This document shows, piece after piece, positions 56,113-64,000 of a stretch of DNA of 64,000 bases. Positions within the stretch are counted from its first letter, which is position 1. Every line of letters begins with the position of its first letter. The translations under genes and the position numbers were made by a program. Source of the DNA: Gamarada debralockiae (taxonomy: Eukaryota > Ascomycota > Leotiomycetes > Helotiales > Hyphodiscaceae); NCBI GenBank assembly GCA_002803225.1, contig NXFV01000610.1:1-64000 (forward strand), read 5' to 3'. The notes under the pieces were generated by a model, which had not been told where the DNA came from, made no database searches, and saw only the letters and a list, made by a program, of their open reading frames with translations.

Positions 56113-56703
56113 CTTGTTGAGTCACTAGGGCAGTTGGGCGGTAGGGGCAAACGTCCAGATGTGTTAAGTGGAAGAAAGAAAAAAAATATTACTGCGATCG
56201 ATGATTTCTTGCTGGTTGAGTTGTGCGCGGTGGTGAGTCGTAAAACTGCTGAGTCATCAAGAGAGTTTGCGCCTACCCGATTTAGCATCCCACAACACAG
56301 GTCTACTACCCCCCAGGGCGTAATAAATGTTAAATGATTGTGGATGTAGCCGCCCGCCACAGGCAAGGCTTTCAATGGTAATTGAAAACTATACTAGCCA
56401 ACCACAACTAGACTAATTACTAGTTCAAGTTAACAGGTTTCTGGTTGAAGTTTTAATGGCTAGCTAAAAGAATTCTGTGACTTATAACTAGTTAAACTGA
56501 CCAGTAAAAGGGTGATTAAAAATAGCTTGAAACGGAGGGAAACGTGACTTAAAATCACGTGCTTTTCCCGACTTGTCTTACGAGCAGCCGCCGAGGTCTT
56601 CGGGGGGCAATCATCGGGGTAGATTAGAACAGTGAGCATAGCGCTGCCGGGTTCAGTTCCCCTTCCTCCAACGATACCCAACAACAAACAGCCAACCGGA
56701 CCT

Positions 56704-57207
56704 ATGCCAGACATAGACCTGTACGACGTCCACGGCCAGAACTTTGCCATAGACACAGCTTTTAGAGAAGACATAGTCAACAGTGATAACAAGCAGGTAA
56801 ATTTTCAGGGAGGGCTTGATAATAGTAATCTTGACTCCACCCTTCAGTATAGTAGGCACAATGTCCCCTGTCCTCAGTTAAAGATCGAGGAAGCTGCTTT
56901 CCTCATGAAGAAACATCAACAGCTCACGTTCGCGCCACGACTTCGTCAACAAAACAGCCTCACATGTAACTGGGACGTAATCTTCTTGAAATATGAGCAA
57001 TTGAGAAAGCCCCAAAAGGGAGAAGGAAAAAGAACGAGAATGACGACTTTCCTCTATCTGCGTTTGCAAGACGAAATTGCGTTAGGCCGAAGCAGGACCA
57101 TCCTTTCATCTACCCCTGAGCTGCACCACGCCGTTCCCGCCTTAGCTTTGGGTCTCACACATATGAGATATGGAGAGTCCCAGGCCATCGAAAAAGAAGA
57201 ATGTTGA
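56704..57207 (+). CDS. Hypothetical ORF, 167 aa
   Basis: An open frame from ATG 56704 (MPDIDLYDVHG) to 57207, with the frame itself open from 56632. There is no recognised domain or signal. The sequence is ordinary in composition (RLRQQNSLTCNWDVIFLKYE). It may be real, a relic or chance; I cannot decide from the sequence. Confidence 0.2.
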   Translation: MPDIDLYDVHGQNFAIDTAFREDIVNSDNKQVNFQGGLDNSNLDSTLQYSRHNVPCPQLKIEEAAFLMKKHQQLTFAPRLRQQNSLTCNWDVIFLKYEQLRKPQKGEGKRTRMTTFLYLRLQDEIALGRSRTILSSTPELHHAVPALALGLTHMRYGESQAIEKEEC

Positions 57208-57453
57208 TTCGTTCAATATCTATTCAACACAGAATGCTCGCGCACTTGCCTCCGCAGAGGTAGTTGTGTTCTAATATGACCAAAATTCTACTTCTAGATG
57301 ATGCTGGTATCAATCCCAATAGCATCTCTAAGCGCCAAAGTCTAGAGCCCCCTCTAAAACCGCCCACATGCATGCTTCTAAATCAAACGCCTCTTTCTTC
57401 GCTCTCTCACATCTCCCTCTATCCATGTAACCGAATATTGGTCTTCAAAGAAC

Positions 57454-60400
57454 TCAACGAGGCGCAGAAGCCGCCCTCTCAACTTCATCCGACATTTCAA
57501 TCGCCCTCCTAACCTGCCTCTCCATCTCTGGCATTAGTTCCGGAATACGAAACGGTTTCGTAACAACACTATCCATCCCCGAATCCTTCGCAGTAGCAAT
57601 CTGCTCCCTCCTCGCATTCGCCGTAACCGCAATGACAGGCACATGTCCTACAATCATGCCCTCCTCCTGCAACCGCCTGATCCTCTTCACACAAGTTAAT
57701 CCGTCCATGATCGGCATCTCAAGGTCCATGAGCACGAGCGAGAGTTCTACGCCGGATTTTTGGAGACCGGCCCAGAAGCGCGTGGTGGACAAGAAGGAAA
57801 GGGCTTCGCCGCCGTGGTTCGCGACGCTTACGATGCAGCCTGCGTTCCGGAGTTGTTTGGAGAGAACTTTTTGGTTTACGATGTTGTCTTCCACTATTAG
57901 AACGTGTTTTGGGGGGAGGACGGGAAGGGAGGTTTGTCGTTCTGGCATTCGGGGAGGGTTGGAGCCGTCTTTTACTCGTGCTAGTGCTGCGCTGCTCATG
58001 ATTTTCGTTTGAGCTCCCACGTCGATGGGATAGGCTACATTGGAAGTTGAAATTTCTGGCCGGGAGCATCGACGAGCTTTCACGTAAAAGGCGAACGTGC
58101 TCCCAACGCCTGCTTTTGATGCAACGCCGATTTGTCCGCCTTGCAGCTCTGTGAGCTCTCGAGAGATGAACAAGCCTAGACCAGAACCGCCATATTGAAC
58201 GTGAGTTCGTGGCGAAGCTTGCGAGAATCTTTGGAAGAGGACTTTTCTTTCGTGATCGGTCAGGCCACGGCCAGAATCTTGAACTTCTATGTAGAAGTAC
58301 ACTTCCTGTCCAGTGCCCCAATCAGACCCTGAGCTCGAGTCCTTTCGGGCAACGCCTCTTGGCAGATATTCGATGCCATTCCTCGCGGCTGGATGGCCAA
58401 GCGAAGCACCGATACTGACGATAATCCGTCTCTTTGGTTCAGGTTGTGTAAACTTGATCGCATTTGTTAAGAGATTGATGAAGACCTGCAACATGCGACT
58501 GGGATCCAATTTTACCCAATCCACAGCTAAGTCGGTGTATGATGGTTCTACTTTGAATCGGAGTTCGACATCTGCTTTCTGGAGCTCACCATCGAATATC
58601 TTCAACGCGCTTTCAATCACTGAGACGGGTTGAACCTCCATAGGGGTTATCAGGAGGAGATCAGAATCTACCTTCGAAAGCGTAAGAATGTCGTCGATTA
58701 TGCGCTTTTGGTGTTGAGCGCAAAGAATGATTGTCTGTGCTGCATCGACGTGGCTGTCAACGACCTCCCGTGGAATCGTGAGATCCTTGGAGCCAGCATC
58801 AAATTCCGCGAGCGAAGTACTGATCATATCAGCACACTGTATGATGGCGCTCAGCGGGTTTCGCATTTCGTGGGACGTGATGTCGATGAAGTTTTCTTGT
58901 TGTCTTTTCAATTCAACTGCTTCCAGCATTCGCCGCCTCTGAAACCCCTCGGCCCACTTTTGCCTGGAAATGTCAGTCATACAGCCTAGAATGCCGATGA
59001 CTGTTCCGTCTTCTGCTTTTTCTGGATACGCCGCGGCGATAATCCAGGTAGGCCCTGTGATTTTCTGACCGCCTTGGACCTCTTCTGCTTCAAATAGCTT
59101 GTTTAAGCGAATCTCAAAAGTTACTGGCTCTCCTCGAAGGAGCTTTTCCCATTCAGCATCCATAAGAGCGTGATCTGCTTCCATTATGGCGCTGTACCAG
59201 GTCTAGAAAGAAGTGAAGATCAACAGGGAGATCTCTCAGAAAAACACCATTGTGCAACTCACCATCGGATTCGAAAAATCTGTCCCATGTTGCGTGAGAT
59301 TATACCAATGCTCATTCGCATAAACAACATACCCAGCTGGATTGATATGAAACATTCCAACAGGAGCCATATCCGCCATTCGACGGAATCTGCTTTCGAT
59401 CTCTAAAGCTTCGTGGGTTTGGATAGCAAGCTTCCTTGAAAGGAGGTTCCGATCTTGAGTTGCCAACTCAGCAGCCATTCGAGCACGTCTTGTCTCATCT
59501 TCAAACAGCACTGCCGCAGCTATCGACGTGGTGAGTTGTCTGCTCAAGAGCCGAATAAAAAGTTGATAGTCTTCATCGTATCGCTTTCGAGGGTTGATTC
59601 CCACAATCAGGAATCCAAGAGAGTTCTCGCCGGTGGGTCGGATTGGGAGAAATACGGCTGCCTCGCATCCTTCCCCCTTATCAGGAGTCTGGATGGATTG
59701 AAAGATTCCGGGTGGTAGTGAGCCATCATTTGTGAGTAAAACTGTGGGCGAGTCTTTTTTGATCAGCTCCATAAAGTTCGGGAGAAAATTGTCCAGGTCG
59801 TTCTCGGAGCTCAAACGGCTTGGAATGCCAGGAGCATACTCAGCAACCCTCACGGAGCCCTCGAGAGCCCAGACTTTCAGATTTTGGCTTTGCTCTGATG
59901 AGACCGACAGAGTTTCATTCACTTCGCCACCTGCCGAGTACAGCAAGGCGAAAGGTACATCTGGATGATTTGGCTCAAGGCCGCGAAGCAGCTGCTGCCA
60001 GAAGTCCTTCGGTTCCCGAGATGACGCAATGTATTGACCTAATCGTAGAAGGAATGCCATTCTTCTGTCAGCAATGACTTGTCTGGTTGTATCAAAGACG
60101 GGATTATAGCTGCGCCATGATTAGCCTCGTCTTGGTCGAACAATTAAAATACTGGGACCTACAAAGCCATGTGGCCATCACTTGTCGCGATGGGAATCAT
60201 AGAAATCGAGTAATACGTCTCCTCTAGATAGCCATGTCTTTCAAGGTGGAATAGAGTATCATCCATCGTTGTTGAAATTCCCGTCTCATATCCTTTTTCA
60301 AATGCTGCCGCAAAATCATCCGCAATCTCTGGCCAAGCTTCCAAGAATGATTTCCCCATCATGAAAGGATGATTCTGCCCTGTTACTAGAACATAAGGCT

Positions 60401-61292
60401 CATTGTACATCATGATTCTATTCTCGCCCCAGTACATCGCAGCGGGCCGAGGGTCTGCAAGAAGAAGATTGCACATACGGCAGAGCTCTATGGACCACGA
60501 GTCAATAGGACCTAGCTCAGTGCTGGCCCAGTCAAACCCCAGGAAAAACTCGATATGCGCCGAAGATTCAATCGACGGGTTTCCTAGCAGGATATTGTAT
60601 GATCCGAGAGATGGTGGAGAGTTCACTGGGCTGGTACGTATCTTGGTCTCTTCCGCTGCTGGAAAGAGAGATATCGAGTCACCACGGTGGAGGGTGAACG
60701 CCGCGAGCTGCGCCTCTACTGAAGCTAGAGGCAGACCATCGTAGGATGTGGGCCGCGACTTTGGAGGAACATTTGCTTGAGATCGACAGAATTTTGGCCT
60801 TTCCGGGCATTGGACTTTCGAAATATCAACAGCCTGGCTGCTAACTTCCCCAGCAATAATTCTCCACCGATTCCTCAGAGTTTGGCTTGTCCATTTTATT
60901 CCACAGTATGTCGCAGCTGGTATTTTTCCACCCACCGGCAAACCGACGGCCCATTGAGCAAAGTCTGTGTGTTTGCCTCCTGTCGCATTTTCCGCAATAG
61001 ATTCGGTCCCTTCTTCGCCTGCCAATCTGAGTCCCGCAATATGAAGCTCTCGGAGGGGCGCATTGTAATAAACCGGGATAATCTTCGTAGGGCTGTTGAG
61101 ATCGTATATAAGCACTGGGCGATCGTCGGTGTCAAAGAGTTCCAGTAACCCAACTGTCTTCAGATCGTTCGGTGCTTCGGCGGAGGTAAGGCTTGGATTT
61201 GTCGGGAGGTCTGCAATCTCTGCATCTGCTTTCGCGTCCGGGAGAGGATTCGTAGCTGGTGTGCCATTGATGTTCAGATCTGGTGTCTCCAT
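57454..61292 (-). CDS. Hybrid sensor histidine kinase with PAS/GAF-like input domains and receiver
   Basis: Three exons: 60163-61292, 59263-60109, 57454-59202; 1241 residues, all phases agree. The start at 61292 is the first ATG of the frame. Input region: a PAS-like domain of the type LGPIDSWSIELC, AMYWGENRIMMYNEPY, a GAF-like section, and a second PAS (MADMAPVGMFHINPAGYVVY) with a PAC end (GCMTDISRQKWAE). Kinase core: H-box ITSHEMRNPLS (His about 770), N-box LLTNAIKF (about 906), G1 DSGRGL and G2 GGSGLGL. Receiver: VEDNIVNQKV, phosphoacceptor in LVLMDLEMPIMDG (Asp about 1152), and TKPF. It should pass phosphate through an HPt protein to a response regulator. The signal is unknown. Confidence 0.9.
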
Positions 61293-63243
61293 AGCTCGAG
61301 ACTGCGCGCAACGACCCACATGCGTCTGCACCCCCCAACGCGCGCATAGAACCGATCCTCCTCGCGCGCCTCCTACTGTGTCTGCTAACGTTATGTGTAC
61401 TCTCAAGGTATTCGTCGTGGTATCGCCGCGGTCCTGCACTGAGGCATCGCTGGAAATGTTGTGATGTTCGATTGTCTCACCGTGAGTGAACAAAGAACGG
61501 GAAGGTTAAAAATGAGAAGCCGCATACATCATCCTACAGGAACAATCGGCATGGTCATGGTTTGAGGACAAAGAGGCTTGCGAAAAAGCCGTCCTTGACT
61601 CGCCACAGCCATCGTAGGTCCAGAACAATGTTTGACATTTTGAGCTAAGCTGCAAAACAAGGCTAAACCGCGGATTGCGGATCAAACTCCCGACCACAAC
61701 CCACGGGGGTTCAAGCTTTCCGACTTTCCGAAGATAATGGAGTCAGCTATCTGGAACCAAAGGGTTTTTATTTTTATTTTTATTTTTTGTATAGTTCGCA
61801 TGTTGTTGATGTTTGAACTCTCCCGAGATGAAAGCTGATACGCACTCGTACCGAACGATAGCCATTTATGACGTTTGTTGGCGAGTTGTCGGACGTTAAA
61901 CCTTCCCGGAACTCCGGAGAGTAACAGTCTCGTCATATCTAGTGGGATATATTGAAGTTGGGGATACTCAGTAAAGGTTAGTTTCGTTGCAGAATGTAAG
62001 AAAGGTGTCATGGGTGAGCGATGCTGACAACAGATGACTGTTCGAAGATCGAGGACGTCGTTGCTTCTCTCTTGGCGTCGCCGCATTTGGAAAGCCAATC
62101 CGTCCACTTTGCCCATGTATCTTTCAAAAATTTCATAGTTCAAGCCGCGGGGAAGGGGGATTAAATATCTCGAAACACATGAATGATTAAATGACACATA
62201 CAGTTGCATTCTAAAAGTACCTCTAAAGCTTCAGTTTTTCAATTTGCTTGGACATCGATACAAAGATTACATACCGGTACCGGAATCCAAACTGTTCTAC
62301 CGGTAGTTGCAGTATCCTCTTTCATCTTCGTATCTTTATGTACATGTATTTGCAAATGATATCCAAGTTTTAATCACTCGTCCAGTGATAGTGTATTGTA
62401 CCTCGAAGCCTCGCAATACCTCTTAGAAATCGGAGGCTGCGGGAATGGATCCAACAGACCCCGAATTAAGGTTGCTACTCATTCTCTATTTCTCTAACGA
62501 TACTAGCGTCTCAACTTCTTATGCTCATAACCATTGTATTGTCTTAGCTAGAGTGAATGCTTACACTCTCGTCAAGCAGTTCAGGGGGCGTATAAACTTC
62601 AAGTACTGGGCTCGCAACTGCAATTTGTTTTCCAATGCAATATTCAGAGCTACCAAACCTCATTATGGAGATGCTGCAGCCCCCTTCGAGCTATTTTGAT
62701 GTAGAATCATAAATTTTGTACTCGATCTTTGAAAATATTTTTAGTCAACGTCCGGTTGTCCAATGCCTGGCCCACAGGAGGAAATTGCCGCGCAATCGAA
62801 ATGACATATCCCTACACGACGAGAAGTTAATCGACGGAGACAGAAGAATCAACACATGAAAATGTCTTCAAGGAAGGACCTAACGGGTGTTTGGCTGTAA
62901 ATATCTCAACATCAACAAGCCGATTTTTGGGGCTCACGCAAGCTTCTACGGAGTTCAAGATAAACTCTCCATCCACGGTTGACAAAGAGTCGATTTTCAA
63001 TGGTCGCAACCTATTCCATCGCTCATCAGCTGTACCGGTTTTATATTACTGGATTATGGGGATCGCGGAAAGGGAATTATTGAAGTGCTTTGAACGTTTG
63101 TTCTTAGTGGAGAGAAGGCTGCAGTCCCACGAGGATATTGATAGCTCCAGCGTTGTGAACGAGTCGGTCTTCCCAGTACAAAATTAGAGATTCTATCATC
63201 AAACCCCTTTAAAAATACACACACCCATCTCCCTGTTCCTCTC
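61293..63243. other. Long intergenic region, no supported gene
   Basis: Contains the upstream region of the histidine kinase, a T/A-rich run (about 61768-61790), and a 175-codon minus-strand frame (61682-62209) without recognisable features that I treat as unsupported. Confidence 0.4.
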
Positions 63244-64000
63244 TCACTTCCTCAGCGCATCAAGCCAGCTCCGCCATTCCAGAAATCGTTCAGGACCTAT
63301 TGAATGTCCTCTCCTCCACCTCCCCCAAGCCAACAACCCACCCATCACAAGCGGTCCCGTCAACATACCCACCAACCCTATAACCAGCAATCGTCCCTGC
63401 CGCTCACTCTGCCTCACAACCTCTGAGTACCGCTCATTCCCAAAACTGACTCTGGAATACTTCGTCCTCCACCCAAGGTTTGGTAGATACACACTCATGC
63501 GCTCCTCCATCCATTTCCTCAGCCGATAAAGAGGTGAGACGACTGATGCGCGCATCTCCGTATAGTTCTCTAGCGCGAGGTCGTTGATGGCGTGCGCGTC
63601 TGGTCTGCGGAATGAGGAATACTCGGCTAGTGCTTGGGCTCGGCGATAGGCTATGATTTCAGGATTCGAGGAGGAGGAGGAGGTGGGAGGGAGATGTTTG
63701 TCTATGATGGAGAATAGAACGCGCACGTCTTCGAGCCCGGCGTTCATGCCTTGTCCGTAGAACGGGACCATGGCGTGTGCGGCATCGCCAACAATGACGG
63801 CTGAGTCGGAGAAGTGGTAGGGTTGGCATTTTATGCTGATTAAGGGGAGGTGAGGGTTTTGGGTGAAGGATGCGATGAGATCAGAGGGTTGAATGAGAGA
63901 GGTTACGCCGGGGAAGTTGGCGTTGAAGAAGGAGGGGACGGAGTTGGGGTCCTTTTCGAGGATCGTGAAGTGCGTCGATGGGAGGAAAAGTGTGCATGTG
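63244..64000 (-). CDS. BNA4: Kynurenine 3-monooxygenase (C-terminal part)
   Basis: The frame is open from the end of the window to a stop at 63244, so the N-terminal part lies beyond 64000. FAD-dependent hydroxylase of NAD+ de novo synthesis that converts L-kynurenine to 3-hydroxykynurenine on the outer mitochondrial membrane. Landmarks are the second FAD motif VIVGDAAHAMVPFYGQGMNAGLEDVRVL and the following RRPDAHAINDLALENYTEMRASV, typical of this enzyme. A C-terminal membrane segment (LLVIGLVGMLTGPLVMGGLLAW) anchors the protein, as in fungal and animal homologues. Confidence 0.92.
   Translation of the reverse strand, partial: TCTLFLPSTHFTILEKDPNSVPSFFNANFPGVTSLIQPSDLIASFTQNPHLPLISIKCQPYHFSDSAVIVGDAAHAMVPFYGQGMNAGLEDVRVLFSIIDKHLPPTSSSSSNPEIIAYRRAQALAEYSSFRRPDAHAINDLALENYTEMRASVVSPLYRLRKWMEERMSVYLPNLGWRTKYSRVSFGNERYSEVVRQSERQGRLLVIGLVGMLTGPLVMGGLLAWGRWRRGHSIGPERFLEWRSWLDALRK

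Noticed and set aside
61682..62209. 175-codon minus-strand ORF upstream of the histidine kinase
   Set aside because: No recognisable domain, contains a lysine/isoleucine run encoded by an AT-rich simple repeat, and lies in a likely 5' region; treated as chance.

Overview
The window is nuclear DNA of a filamentous ascomycete (Pezizomycotina). The evidence is many short spliceosomal introns (43 to about 320 nt, GT...AG, often with CTAAC-like branch sites), fungal proteins such as Rcf1, Rtc5, Swc3, PLAC8, GT90 and a hybrid histidine kinase, and fungal accessory families (DUF4470, CorA-like, caspase-like). A leotiomycete is a reasonable guess but is not proven. I saw no tRNA, rRNA or CRISPR. Exon joins were worked out by hand from reading frame, splice signals and family motifs.

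Layout. Positions 1-5.9 kb hold the 3' part of an AAA ATPase gene, then a repeat-rich stretch with several MITE-like inverted-repeat elements. At 5.9-8.7 kb are a CorA-like membrane protein and a small Cys-rich zinc-module protein. The 9.3-31.7 kb block is conserved and gene-dense: RTC5, RCF1, ILV1, mitochondrial bL36, LYRM2-like, NAA40, PLAC8, a GH78 rhamnosidase, an alpha/beta hydrolase, NMT1, an ABHD12-like lipase with an 8-nt microexon, and SWC3. Four consecutive genes there (RCF1, ILV1, bL36m, LYRM2) encode mitochondrial proteins. At 32.1-35.1 kb lies a caspase-like gene fused to a Zn2Cys6 finger and a C-terminal zinc module, broken by one in-frame TAA.

The 35-57 kb part is an accessory region of pseudogenes and repeats. 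It holds a decayed bacterial-type solute-binding-protein gene, a protein kinase, an MFS transporter with a duplicated 5' end 6 kb away, a GNAT acetyltransferase, a LINE RNase H relic, a DUF4470 gene in two degraded parts about 5 kb apart, a GT90 glycosyltransferase, a nested MITE, a membrane protein, a truncated transcription-factor relic and an F-box/ankyrin protein. From 57.4 kb to the end are a 1241-residue hybrid histidine kinase and the 3' end of kynurenine 3-monooxygenase.

The most unusual signals are the caspase/Zn2Cys6/zinc-module architecture; the same zinc module as a separate 82-residue gene in this window, with an intron at the same codon; the microexon; and the nested repeats and split pseudogenes of the accessory region.
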